DNA of 64,000 bases, from assembly GCF_019469185.1 (NCBI RefSeq), contig NZ_CP048264.1, positions 930,001-994,000 of the forward strand. The letters are read 5' to 3'. Under the pieces are notes generated by a model. The model saw only the letters and a list, made by a program, of their open reading frames with translations, made no database searches and had not been told where the DNA came from. Positions 1-9,040 of the stretch are shown piece after piece (within the stretch, counting starts at the first letter, position 1; each line of letters opens with the position of its first letter). The DNA comes from Gilliamella sp. ESL0441 (lineage in GTDB: Bacteria; Pseudomonadota; Gammaproteobacteria; Enterobacterales; Orbaceae). The translations under genes were made by a program, and so were the position numbers.

Positions 1-1
1 T

Positions 2-592
2 GTTCATGGAAATGCAAATAATAATAATATTATCGGCCAAGGTGGTAATGATACTTTTTATGCTAGTGCTGGCAATGATTCTTATGATGGTGGGAATGGT
101 TACGACACGTTGATTTATAATCAGTTGAAAAGTAATACAACGATTAACATGGATCTGACCACAAATAAAATTACTAAAAGTGGTGGATTGGGTACTGACA
201 CTGTAAAAAATGTTGAAAAAATCATAGCGACGAAAGGTAATGATCTCTTCAAAATTTCTTCGTTAAATGATTTGAATAACTATCGTTCAATTGATGGTGG
301 AGATGGTTTTGATGTTGTTCAAAAATCAGGTAAATCAAGTTATTTCTTCTTTGGTTCATCTTCTATTTTCAAACATATTGAACGTTTTGAATTCAATGAT
401 AAAGCGTCTGATAACATTTCTGTGGATTTATCATCGATTTTTGATGTCATGGATCAAAACAGAATTGAGTTTGTTCTAGATAGTAATGACAACTTAGCAG
501 TGATAAATTCTTCATCATGGTCTCATAGCGTGAATGGTTCGACAGAAACCTGGACTGATGGCACACATGAATTAGTAGTTAATCGAGTTTAA
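2..592 (+). CDS. RTX-like type I secreted protein, 3' end only
   Basis: The reading frame is open from the window edge, so the true start lies upstream; about 196 C-terminal residues are present. The first 45 residues carry glycine/aspartate-rich turns (GGNDTF, AGNDSY, GGNGYDTL) typical of haemolysin-type calcium-binding repeats. The last ~120 residues closely resemble the C-terminus of the next gene: both have an FKHI segment, a (V)DLSxxFxxMD segment and end in WTDGTH followed by a short strand. This is probably the C-terminal secretion and folding module of a type I substrate. The next gene starts 26 bp downstream and is a paralogue, so both likely belong to one operon with the ABC transporter at 4561. 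The function, adhesin or toxin, cannot be judged from this fragment. Confidence 0.8.
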   Translation, partial: VHGNANNNNIIGQGGNDTFYASAGNDSYDGGNGYDTLIYNQLKSNTTINMDLTTNKITKSGGLGTDTVKNVEKIIATKGNDLFKISSLNDLNNYRSIDGGDGFDVVQKSGKSSYFFFGSSSIFKHIERFEFNDKASDNISVDLSSIFDVMDQNRIEFVLDSNDNLAVINSSSWSHSVNGSTETWTDGTHELVVNRV

Positions 593-618
593 ACAATTAT
601 AAGAAATGAGATAAATTT

Positions 619-3600
619 ATGAGTAACGCGAATAAAGCATTAACACCGATGGCTTCAGCACCATCAATTATTCCATTCACCTATGAAGACAATAAAATTG
701 ATGCATCATGGGAAACCGAAAATATAACTTTATCGATTAAAGGTCCTGATTTAATCATTGCCACAGGCGATGGGCGTAAATTAATTTTAACTATGGGCGC
801 TGAATTAGCATCGCTCCACCAAGGGTTGCTTTCACTTTCCTTTAAAGATGGTAAAAAATTAGATTCATATGAAATTTTGAGTTTAGCTCGTGTTGACGGT
901 GTTGCTCCAAATGTGATTGAAACAAATAATCCTGATTCAATGCAAGTCAAAGATGAGGATACTCAAAAACAAGAAATTGAAGAGACAACAGTCGATGTCA
1001 CTACAAATATGACAGATAATTTCATTATTATCGATAGTAGTGGTGGTGCTGAAATGTCTACCAGCGAAGCCGAATCATCTTTGGATGATATGATGAATAT
1101 GGATATGGAGATGTCACTTAGTAAGCTTAAATCTCCTAATTCATCGATTGTTCTTAAAAAAACATCCACATCAAGTTCAGACTCTTCAAAGCATGACTCA
1201 ACTATTGATGGTGAAGTACCAATTGTTGAAAGTAAACCGCCTGCAGATGTTGTTCCTGAAGTACCAAAAGTTAAGCTATTTCAATGGGAAGGTTTAATTA
1301 ACAGTGCTGAACATAAATATGATGTCGGTAGTGGTAACCTCGATGCCAGAACAGAGGCTGGTGCAAATGAGCAATATGCTACAACAATTGTTGATCTTTC
1401 TAATGAAAGTGCTGATTGGACTATCAACGTTCCAAACCAAAATTGGATCCCTGAAGGTAAGATTCTTCGTGTTGTTTCTTTTGATGATATTCAATCAATT
1501 TCAAGTTTTAGTGATTTACCTCCGGAATATGAAATTATTCAGGGTGGTACGGCGCTAGGAGATAAATATGGTTTAGCTCCTAATGAAATCATTATTTTAT
1601 ATCCTCAAGATCAGATAAGTAAGTTTGCTGTTAATATCACGTATAAAGATACAAATGGTGTGACAAAAACAGAAACTTTCAACTTTTCGGTTGTAGACTC
1701 TCCATCGTCTGTTGTTGATTTGGAAGGAAACATACTGTTAGCCACTAAGCCTAATAATGTTCATGTCATAGGCGGAGCTGGAGATGATACAATCATCGCT
1801 GGAAAAACCAAAGATATTTATGATGGTGGGGAAGGGATTAATACAGTTGATTACACTAAAGTTGAAGGTAACTTAGTTGTTGATTTAAATACTGGTATCA
1901 TTTCAGGTGCTGTTGATCAACAACTTAAAAATATCCAAAATATTTTAGGTAATGATGGTGATAATACTTATATCGGTAGTCTCACTGAAAGCAATAAATT
2001 AATAGGTGGTGCTGGTAACGATACGTTTTTTGTCGGAGGCGGTTTGTCTAATCACATAGATGGACAAGGTGGTATCAATACTATTAGTTATGAAACTGTT
2101 AAAAATGGTGTAGAAGTCGATTTAACCCAAGGAATAGCTACTGATGCTTTAGGAAGAAACGATACCATTAAAAATATTAATAATATTACTGGTACACAAT
2201 TTGATGATGTTTTGATTGGTGATAGTAACGACAATGTCATTATAGGGAATGGCGGTAATGATATTCTAATGGGTATGGGTGGTAATAATACTTTAATTGG
2301 TGGTAACGGTGGAAATACCACTGCTAGTTATGAAAAAGCAATCCAAGGTATTAAAGTAGATCTAGCCAATGCAACAGAACAAGTTGTTGAAAATGGATTT
2401 GGTGGTAAAGACACATTAAAAAGAGTACAAACGATTAGAGGTAGTCAATTTGATGATGTTTTCACTACAGCAAAAGGTAGTATCACTATCTACGGTGGTG
2501 ATGGTAATGATATTTTTAATATCCAAGGTGATGCCACAAGCCGAGCAGTAATTTATGGTGAATCAGGTGATAATCTTTATATTGCAGGGCAAGGTTATAA
2601 CTCTTTCATTGGCGGAACTGGTAACGATACTGTTGATTACCATCTTGCTACTTCAGGCATTGATGTAAATTTAAAAACACGTCGAGCTTATTCCAATGGT
2701 TTCGGAGGATCAGATCAGTTAACAGATATAAATGGAATTATTGGAACGGATTTTGATGACCGTATAGAGTTAACGGATGATACCAATTATAAAATTAGTT
2801 CAGGAGCCGGAAACGATTATATCATCGTTGGTAAAGGTGGAATGGATAATTTTTATGATGGTGGAACTGGTGTTGATACTATAGATTATAGTAACGTACA
2901 AAACGGTATTGAAATAAGCTTAAAAGACCAAAAAGCAGTAAAAAATGGTACCAAAGATGTAAATAATATTGATGGTCAAGATGCTGTAATAAATTTTAAC
3001 AATATTGTTGGTTCAGCATTTGATGATATTATCGAAGGTAGTGATGAAGATAACATCATTGATATTGGTGGCGGAACAAATAACGTCATTTATGGTACGC
3101 TTGGTTCTGATCAAATTATTGCTAAAGGGAAAGGAACAAATACGCTAGACTATAGCCGTTATTCGGCTGTTTCGCAGGGTTCTGGCATTGAAATAAATGC
3201 AACTGCAGGAACGGTATTAAAAAATGTAAATGGAGATGACTATCAGGATACTTTTACAAGTAACGGATTTAGCAAATTTGTAGGTACTGATTATGATGAC
3301 ACATTTATCATCAATAAAAATACAACGTTTGTTGATGGTAAAGATGGGATCAACACCCTTGTTTTAGATGAAACGATGAAAGAATCGTATACTATTGATT
3401 TAGAAAATAATCGTCTTACTTGGGGTAATTCTTCTGCTGAAATACATAACATTAATAATGTTACCTCAAAAGAGGCTGCTATACATTTTTATGGAAACGA
3501 GTCTAAAGATAATATCGTTATTGCTGGAGCGAATAATGACCATATTCACGCAAAAGGTGGTGACAATTATATTGATGGCGGCGCGGGCAGTGACTGGATT

Positions 3601-4545
3601 TATTATGATGCAGGTACACAAGGTGTAAATGTTAGTTTAGATAAAAATGGTAATGGCACAGCTACTAATGGTTTCGGTGGTACTGATACAATTAAGAATA
3701 TCGAAAATATCTATGGTTCACAATATGACGATGTATTGACGGGTAATGGTATTTTAATTGGTGGTGATGGAAACAATACATTAATTGGTTCTGGAAGTAA
3801 CGCTGTTGCTGAATACCGATCACCTAAGGGAATAATAGCTAATCTTGAAACTGGTGAGGTTAAAGATAATGGATATGGTAAGGAAGATTTACTTATCAAT
3901 ATTCATAAGATTGTTGGAACAAATCATGATGATATATTTTATGGCAGCAGTGTAAGTGATGAAATTTATACTGGCGCTGGAAATGATATCGTCTACGCAA
4001 GCAGTGGTAACGATAAAATAGTTAATACTAATGGAAGTAAAGCCACTGTTAATTATGAAACCTTGACACAAGGAATTAGAGTTATTGTCACCAACAATAA
4101 TAATACCACTGTAAATAAAGGTAATTGGGGTCAAGATACACTAACATCAGTTACTGACATAATTGGTTCTAATAAGAATGATACTTTTCAGTTTAGTTCT
4201 CTGAAAGATTTCAATAAATTTAGTTCAATTGACGGTGGGGCCGGTATTGATAGCGTGACGAAAAGAGGTCAGGCTGGTCTTTTTGATTTCAGTGTTGTTA
4301 ACAAAAATTTATTCAAACATATTGATATATTCAATTTCAAAGATGGCAATGGCGGTGATTTTATCCTCGTAAACTTGAGTGACTTATTCCAAAATATGGA
4401 TAACAACAACATTCGGTTTGATACCGATAGTACTGATTCACTTCAAATTTTGGATAGTGCTGGTGTGTGGACTCACTCTGAAGTTTCACCAGGAGTAGAT
4501 CAATGGACCGATGGTACCCATACATTAACCTGGAATCATGTGTAG
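619..4545 (+). CDS. Large RTX-like repeat protein, putative type I secreted adhesin
   Basis: A 1308-residue protein without N-terminal signal peptide, as expected for a type I secretion substrate. Residues 1-95 form a distinct N-terminal domain; 95-215 are acidic and Ser/Thr/Asp rich, probably a linker; 220-370 look like a beta-sandwich. From about residue 385 to 1185 there are glycine-aspartate repeats (first copy GGAGDDT) arranged in longer units, each with a DGGxGxxTxxY turn, a VDL strand and a G(S/T)xxDD motif. The C-terminal ~120 residues match those of the upstream gene and end in WTDGTH. An ATG with a purine-rich upstream stretch sits 26 bp after the previous stop. Known relatives are extracellular calcium-binding adhesins or surface-layer-like proteins. 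A role in attachment is inferred; no enzymatic domain is visible. Confidence 0.85.
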   Translation: MSNANKALTPMASAPSIIPFTYEDNKIDASWETENITLSIKGPDLIIATGDGRKLILTMGAELASLHQGLLSLSFKDGKKLDSYEILSLARVDGVAPNVIETNNPDSMQVKDEDTQKQEIEETTVDVTTNMTDNFIIIDSSGGAEMSTSEAESSLDDMMNMDMEMSLSKLKSPNSSIVLKKTSTSSSDSSKHDSTIDGEVPIVESKPPADVVPEVPKVKLFQWEGLINSAEHKYDVGSGNLDARTEAGANEQYATTIVDLSNESADWTINVPNQNWIPEGKILRVVSFDDIQSISSFSDLPPEYEIIQGGTALGDKYGLAPNEIIILYPQDQISKFAVNITYKDTNGVTKTETFNFSVVDSPSSVVDLEGNILLATKPNNVHVIGGAGDDTIIAGKTKDIYDGGEGINTVDYTKVEGNLVVDLNTGIISGAVDQQLKNIQNILGNDGDNTYIGSLTESNKLIGGAGNDTFFVGGGLSNHIDGQGGINTISYETVKNGVEVDLTQGIATDALGRNDTIKNINNITGTQFDDVLIGDSNDNVIIGNGGNDILMGMGGNNTLIGGNGGNTTASYEKAIQGIKVDLANATEQVVENGFGGKDTLKRVQTIRGSQFDDVFTTAKGSITIYGGDGNDIFNIQGDATSRAVIYGESGDNLYIAGQGYNSFIGGTGNDTVDYHLATSGIDVNLKTRRAYSNGFGGSDQLTDINGIIGTDFDDRIELTDDTNYKISSGAGNDYIIVGKGGMDNFYDGGTGVDTIDYSNVQNGIEISLKDQKAVKNGTKDVNNIDGQDAVINFNNIVGSAFDDIIEGSDEDNIIDIGGGTNNVIYGTLGSDQIIAKGKGTNTLDYSRYSAVSQGSGIEINATAGTVLKNVNGDDYQDTFTSNGFSKFVGTDYDDTFIINKNTTFVDGKDGINTLVLDETMKESYTIDLENNRLTWGNSSAEIHNINNVTSKEAAIHFYGNESKDNIVIAGANNDHIHAKGGDNYIDGGAGSDWIYYDAGTQGVNVSLDKNGNGTATNGFGGTDTIKNIENIYGSQYDDVLTGNGILIGGDGNNTLIGSGSNAVAEYRSPKGIIANLETGEVKDNGYGKEDLLINIHKIVGTNHDDIFYGSSVSDEIYTGAGNDIVYASSGNDKIVNTNGSKATVNYETLTQGIRVIVTNNNNTTVNKGNWGQDTLTSVTDIIGSNKNDTFQFSSLKDFNKFSSIDGGAGIDSVTKRGQAGLFDFSVVNKNLFKHIDIFNFKDGNGGDFILVNLSDLFQNMDNNNIRFDTDSTDSLQILDSAGVWTHSEVSPGVDQWTDGTHTLTWNHV
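1768..4200 (+). repeat. Tandem RTX-like units of about 70-150 residues
   Basis: Inside the 1308-residue protein the motif G(S/T)xxDD or a close variant recurs near 2195, 2440, 2740, 3010, 3280, 3715, 3915 and 4160. The aromatic turn (T/A)xxxY, for example NTVDY and NTISY, recurs near 1837, 2080, 2315, 2623, 2872, 3137, 3590, 3800 and 4040. The spacing is mostly 70-100 residues, with one ~150-residue interval. The copies have diverged at DNA level, so these are ancient protein repeats, not recent duplications. Confidence 0.75.
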
Positions 4546-4560
4546 GTATCAGATATCTTT

Positions 4561-6609
4561 ATGAATAGTGAATTAACATCAAATACTTCAGAAATTTATC
4601 AATTAAAGTCGGCCTTGTCAGAGGCCGCAAAAAAATTGTCCTTACCTGTAGGTCAATGGGAGTGGCAAGAGCAAATTGAAAAACTTGATACAGATGTAAC
4701 ACAAGAAACGTTATTTGAGTTAGCAAAAAAGTATCTTGGTATTGAGCTATTTCCTTGTTCAGAAGATCATAATCCTGTTAATAAAGCCCTTTATATAGCT
4801 TATGAATCAGAAATGGGGTGGTCATTACTTTCTGTTCACTTTGGTAAGATTCGAAACGAAAAGGGTGTAAAGCTAGAGAAATTACCAGAAAAAACATGGC
4901 GAATTTTGCCGTCAGAACGACAGAATAAATTAAGCTGGCGCTCATTATTAGTCATGGGACAGAAAGAGAATAAAATAATCTCTCGTCTATTTTGGACTAC
5001 ATTGATTATCAACTTGTTCATTATGCTTATTCCGCTATACTTAAATGCGATATATGACCGAGTTATACCGGGACAAGCTGATTCATCATTGTGGGCACTA
5101 TCTTTGGGTGTGATACTTGCAATATTAGTTGAGTACTATTTCCGAATGGACAGAATCAAGTTAGGATGTGAATATTCTTCTTTAGTTCAATATCGTTTAG
5201 AACCTAAAATCATTTCTGAGCTTATTCAAGTAACGCCAAGCTTTAAAACGCAATGGGGACGTAAGGTTATCGAGGCAATGAATAACTGGAATGTTTTCAG
5301 AATGCAGTTTTTAACATTCTTCTCTAGCACGGTATTAGATCTTGTCTTCAGTCTTCTTTATTTTATTGTCATTGCTATTGTTGCAGGCTGGTTAATTATT
5401 GTTCCTATAATTATCTTTTTCTGTGCAGTTGTACGTATTACGTTTTTCTATTTTGAGAATAAGTCCGTACCAGCAATCAATGCTCAAGTTCCGTTTTCGC
5501 CTACGACACTTGAATATTACCAGTCTTCTGTTTCTTATAAAGAAGCGACCTATACATTTCTCGCTGGAAATGAAAAAGCACAACAAAATGAACAAAAAAG
5601 ATACATTATTAATAATCGATGTAGTTCATTTTTAATGGGATTAACAAGTCTCCAAACTGTTCTTGCGGTTATTGTTGCTTTTTATCTCATACAGACAGGA
5701 AATATGTCACCGGCTGGTTTATTTGCAACGATTATTATTGGTGGACGATTGAATCAACCTTTCTTTTCATTAATGCATATGTTGCCAAATCTTCAGCGTA
5801 TGACTAATACGATGGATCAAATTAATGAATTATTGGATAAACAGCAAAATGAAAACGGATTATTAAGTGGTTTTAATGGTCCAAAAAATGGTTGGAGTGC
5901 TTCAAAAGTATGTTTCAAATATCATCCTTCATTGCCATGTTTAGATGATATTAGTTTGCAAATTCAGCAAGGTGAACGTATCGCAATTGTCGGTGGTCCT
6001 GGATCAGGTAAAAGTACTTTACTTAAATTGCTATTAGGTATTTTAGACGTTGATGAAGGTAATATAACTTGGAATGGTTTCATGTTGACTAAATCAATCA
6101 GCGATTCATTACGCGCTGATACGCATTATTTATGGCAATATAGTGGGATTATCGGTGAAACTGTATATGAATATCTAACATTAAATAATGATGCTACCCA
6201 AATTAGTCACGAACGTGCATTAGAAGTTTTAAAACAAGTCAATTTAAACAATTTACTGCCGTTTTTAAATAATGGATTAGATACATATTGGCGTCAATTA
6301 CCTGTACCATTAACGATATTACAACGTCAAAAATTAGCTTTGGCTCGCTTTATATTATCTCCGCATAAGATATCATTCCTTGATAATCCTACAGCGGAAT
6401 TGGATCCTAATACCGAACAATTACTATTAGCTCAATTAAATTCACGAGCAAAAGAAGGTCAAACCATGGTTATTGCAACGGATAGGACTAATTTGTTACC
6501 ATTTGTTGACAGGGTGATTATGCTTAATGGTGGAAATATTGTTTTTGATGGTGATAAACAAGGTTTTCAAGCTTATTTAAAAAATACCTCCCAAGATAAA
6601 CAAGTTTAA
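4561..6609 (+). CDS. Type I secretion ABC transporter (LssB/LapB-like) with degenerate ATPase motifs
   Basis: 682 residues: an N-terminal ~130-residue domain resembling the peptidase-like domain of type I exporters, a membrane domain at about 140-420 with the family motif YDRVIP, and a nucleotide-binding domain from about 440. Walker A is intact (GGPGSGKST, 478-486). The ABC signature reads LTILQ (584-588) instead of LSGGQ, the catalytic glutamate after Walker B is Asn609 (LDNPT instead of LDEPT), and the switch histidine is Asp641 (ATDR instead of xTHR). The gene starts 15 bp after the RTX gene and ends at a strong terminator. No membrane-fusion or outer-membrane partner is in the window. 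It may be the inactive half of a heterodimeric exporter, as RtxB/RtxE form in MARTX secretion; an active partner would have to lie outside this window. Confidence 0.85.
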   Translation: MNSELTSNTSEIYQLKSALSEAAKKLSLPVGQWEWQEQIEKLDTDVTQETLFELAKKYLGIELFPCSEDHNPVNKALYIAYESEMGWSLLSVHFGKIRNEKGVKLEKLPEKTWRILPSERQNKLSWRSLLVMGQKENKIISRLFWTTLIINLFIMLIPLYLNAIYDRVIPGQADSSLWALSLGVILAILVEYYFRMDRIKLGCEYSSLVQYRLEPKIISELIQVTPSFKTQWGRKVIEAMNNWNVFRMQFLTFFSSTVLDLVFSLLYFIVIAIVAGWLIIVPIIIFFCAVVRITFFYFENKSVPAINAQVPFSPTTLEYYQSSVSYKEATYTFLAGNEKAQQNEQKRYIINNRCSSFLMGLTSLQTVLAVIVAFYLIQTGNMSPAGLFATIIIGGRLNQPFFSLMHMLPNLQRMTNTMDQINELLDKQQNENGLLSGFNGPKNGWSASKVCFKYHPSLPCLDDISLQIQQGERIAIVGGPGSGKSTLLKLLLGILDVDEGNITWNGFMLTKSISDSLRADTHYLWQYSGIIGETVYEYLTLNNDATQISHERALEVLKQVNLNNLLPFLNNGLDTYWRQLPVPLTILQRQKLALARFILSPHKISFLDNPTAELDPNTEQLLLAQLNSRAKEGQTMVIATDRTNLLPFVDRVIMLNGGNIVFDGDKQGFQAYLKNTSQDKQV

Positions 6610-6629
6610 AATCTTATAAACATAACATG

Positions 6630-6664
6630 AAATGTATCACTTAATCAGAGTGATACATTTTATT
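6630..6664 (+). terminator. Rho-independent terminator of the RTX/ABC operon
   Basis: A perfect 12-bp stem (6630-6641 with 6649-6660) and a 7-base loop, followed by TATTT. It lies 20 bp after the ABC transporter stop, so the operon ends here. Confidence 0.8.
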
Positions 6665-7060
6665 TAAATAATATTAGTAGCATATGATATGTTCATTCAC
6701 TTTTTTACTATACATATGAATGTTCAATATTGGCTATTTATGCCATACCAAATAACAAAAGTTGTTATCTTTTAAACCCTAATCATAAAGTAGTCTAGTT
6801 TATTAGTGCATACCCCCCAAATCCTTAAAACTTAAATCGTTTTATTTATCTAATTGGTATGAAATTGAACATGAGATTAAGAAATTAATTTAGTTGATTT
6901 TTACGTTATCAGATAAAATAGCTTAAAAAAAATTTACATCCAAATATTCGATTATTGTCATCAGACAAGAGAAATTATATATAATTAAAGCACAATAAAG
7001 ACTGTATATAGTAAAATAGTCATTTTGGGGAAGTCGTTATAATAATGTGGTGGATTAATC
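6665..7060. other. Gene-free spacer between the secretion operon and lpxK
   Basis: About 400 bp of AT-rich DNA with no credible coding frame. The msbA gene that precedes lpxK in Escherichia coli is absent, and I found no remnant of it. The only recognisable element is the promoter-like sequence at 6955-6983. Confidence 0.6.
6955..6983 (+). promoter_or_regulatory. Putative sigma-70 promoter of lpxK-ycaR-kdsB
   Basis: TTGTCA at 6955-6960 and TATATA at 6978-6983 are separated by 17 bp. This would give a leader of about 70 nt before the lpxK ATG. Predicted from sequence only. Confidence 0.5.
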
Positions 7061-8074
7061 ATGATTGAAAAGCTATGGTATGGAAAATCAAAATTTTATT
7101 GGTTGCTCGTACCTTTTTCTCTGTTATATGGATTGATTGCATTTTTGCGTCGGCAATTATATAAATTAGGTATTTTAAAATCATGGCATTCGCCAAAACC
7201 AGTTATTATTATAGGTAACTTATCGGCTGGCGGTAATGGAAAAACACCATTAGTAATTGGATTGATCGAAGCTCTAAAAGCAAAAGGTATCCAGGCTGGT
7301 GTTGTGTCACGGGGTTATGGCGGAAAAGCCGATAAATATCCACTCATCATAGATAGTCAGGTTACAACAGAACAGGCTGGAGACGAACCGGTACTTATTT
7401 ATCAACGAACACAGGCCCCAATCGCAGTCTCACCACAGCGCAATGAAGCGGTAAAAGCCTTACTAAACAATTATAATATAGATGTTATTTTAACTGATGA
7501 TGGTTTACAACATTACGCATTAGCGCGCGATATAGAAGTTGTTGTTATTGATGGTAAACGTATGTTTGGTAATGGTTGGTGGATACCTGCTGGCCCCATG
7601 AGAGAGCGTCAAAACCGATTAAAATCGGTTGATTTAATCATAATAAATGGAGATACTGAAAGCAATTTAGCATTAAAGTACCCGAATAAAACGTATACCA
7701 TGCAGCTAACACCAAAATATGCAGTAAATTTGTTAACACAAGAAAAAAAGGAGTTACATCTACTGAATGATGTATGTGCCATTGCTGGTATCAGTAATCC
7801 TAAACGTTTTTTTAATATGTTAACAGATAGGAAAGTTGACCTAATAAAAACTGTATCTTTTGCAGATCATCAAAAATTTACATTATCCTTATTAGACAAT
7901 ATAGTAACGACTAATCAAACCCTTTTAATGACGGAAAAAGACGCAGTAAAATGCCGAGCATTTGCAATGCCAAATTGGTGGTATTTACCGATTGATGCAA
8001 ATATCCCATCACAGGCCGTTGATCAGATCTGTTCGTTGTTAGATGATTTAAAAATTAAAAGAGCAAAAAAATGA
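7061..8074 (+). CDS. lpxK: Tetraacyldisaccharide 4'-kinase LpxK
   Basis: The inner-membrane kinase that phosphorylates the 4' position of the tetraacyldisaccharide-1-phosphate lipid A precursor, giving lipid IVA. The 337 residues begin MIEKLWYGKS, very like the E. coli enzyme. A hydrophobic N-terminal segment (residues ~13-30) is followed by a P-loop, GNLSAGGNGKTP, near residue 54. The SRGYGGKA, AGDEPV and DDGLQH motifs of the family are all present. The stop overlaps the ycaR start by 4 bp, so translation is probably coupled. The usual upstream flippase gene msbA is not here; the operon seems to have its own promoter. Confidence 0.96.
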   Translation: MIEKLWYGKSKFYWLLVPFSLLYGLIAFLRRQLYKLGILKSWHSPKPVIIIGNLSAGGNGKTPLVIGLIEALKAKGIQAGVVSRGYGGKADKYPLIIDSQVTTEQAGDEPVLIYQRTQAPIAVSPQRNEAVKALLNNYNIDVILTDDGLQHYALARDIEVVVIDGKRMFGNGWWIPAGPMRERQNRLKSVDLIIINGDTESNLALKYPNKTYTMQLTPKYAVNLLTQEKKELHLLNDVCAIAGISNPKRFFNMLTDRKVDLIKTVSFADHQKFTLSLLDNIVTTNQTLLMTEKDAVKCRAFAMPNWWYLPIDANIPSQAVDQICSLLDDLKIKRAKK

Positions 8075-8256
8075 AAAAAATACTTTTAAGTGCGCTAGCT
8101 TGTCCTAAATGCCATGGCAAACTAGAGTATGATTTACAGAAAAATCAATTAATTTGTCAAACTGACAAACTCGCTTTTATTATTAAAGACAATATACCGG
8201 TATTGTTAGAAAACCAAGCTATACCATTAATGCAGTCGCAAAGTACACAAGACTAA
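8071..8256 (+). CDS. ycaR: Trm112-family small zinc-binding protein YcaR
   Basis: 61 residues with a CPKC motif near the N-terminus and a third cysteine (LICQ) about 19 residues later, then the conserved [11 protein letters not shown] segment of the YcaR/Trm112 family. It overlaps lpxK by 4 bp and is followed by kdsB, the same lpxK-ycaR-kdsB order as in enterobacteria. Eukaryotic Trm112 activates methyltransferases, but the role of the bacterial protein is unclear. Conserved placement in the lipopolysaccharide operon is the only functional hint. Confidence 0.9.
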   Translation: MKKILLSALACPKCHGKLEYDLQKNQLICQTDKLAFIIKDNIPVLLENQAIPLMQSQSTQD

Positions 8257-8272
8257 ACAGAAGGCTTTGAAT

Positions 8273-9037
8273 ATGAATTTTTCGGTTATCATTCCTGCAA
8301 GATATGCTTCAAGCCGTTTACCTGCAAAACCACTTGCTGACATTCATGGTAAACCTATGATTGTGCGTGTGATGGAGCAAGCCAAAAAGTCTTCTGCTCA
8401 TCGTGTAATTATTGCAACTGACCATCAACAAGTATTTGATGTGGTGAAATCTTATGGTGGCGAAGTAATTCTAACCAGCAGTAAACACAATTCAGGTACA
8501 GAACGATTAGCAGAAGTAATTAATACCTATCAATTTGCAGATGATGAAATTATTGTAAATGTACAAGGAGATGAGCCTCTAATCCCGCCAATCATCATAG
8601 ATCAAGTTGCTGAAAACTTAGTACAATATAAAACAGGAATGGCAACGTTAGCTGTTCCAATTGACTCAGCTACAGAAGCATTTAATCCTGGAGCAGTAAA
8701 AGTTGTTACTGATAAAGATGGATATGCACTCTACTTTTCACGTGCAACCATTCCTTGGGAAAGGGATCGCTTTGCAAAATCAGCCGATCTTCTCAAACAA
8801 ACAAGTATTGGTGATTTTTATCTTCGTCATATCGGGATTTATGCTTATCGGGCTGGTTTTATTCGTCAGTACATCAATTGGGCACCTTCCACCCTTGAAC
8901 AGATTGAAATGCTAGAACAGTTGCGTGTACTTTGGTACGGTGAAAAAATTCATGTGGCTGTTGCTAAACAAGCACCTGCTATTGGAGTTGATACCCAAGA
9001 AGACTTAGAAAAAGTCAGACTGTTATTTAAGGACTAA
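8273..9037 (+). CDS. kdsB: 3-deoxy-manno-octulosonate cytidylyltransferase KdsB
   Basis: Activates Kdo with CTP to give CMP-Kdo, the donor for the lipopolysaccharide inner core, in the cytosol. The protein starts [13 protein letters not shown] and has the nucleotide-binding [14 protein letters not shown] segment, NVQGDEP near residue 98 and the conserved EQLRVLWYG near the C-terminus. At 254 residues it is the normal family size. An upstream in-frame TTG at 8267 is possible, but the ATG at 8273 is better placed behind AAGG and agrees with the family N-terminus. It ends three bases before the next gene. Confidence 0.95.
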   Translation: MNFSVIIPARYASSRLPAKPLADIHGKPMIVRVMEQAKKSSAHRVIIATDHQQVFDVVKSYGGEVILTSSKHNSGTERLAEVINTYQFADDEIIVNVQGDEPLIPPIIIDQVAENLVQYKTGMATLAVPIDSATEAFNPGAVKVVTDKDGYALYFSRATIPWERDRFAKSADLLKQTSIGDFYLRHIGIYAYRAGFIRQYINWAPSTLEQIEMLEQLRVLWYGEKIHVAVAKQAPAIGVDTQEDLEKVRLLFKD

Positions 9038-9040
9038 AAT

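Noticed and set aside
2088-2321. Minus-strand frames inside the RTX gene
   Set aside because: They mirror the repetitive glycine/aspartate codons of the plus-strand gene, are rich in Pro/Ser, and have no ribosome binding site.
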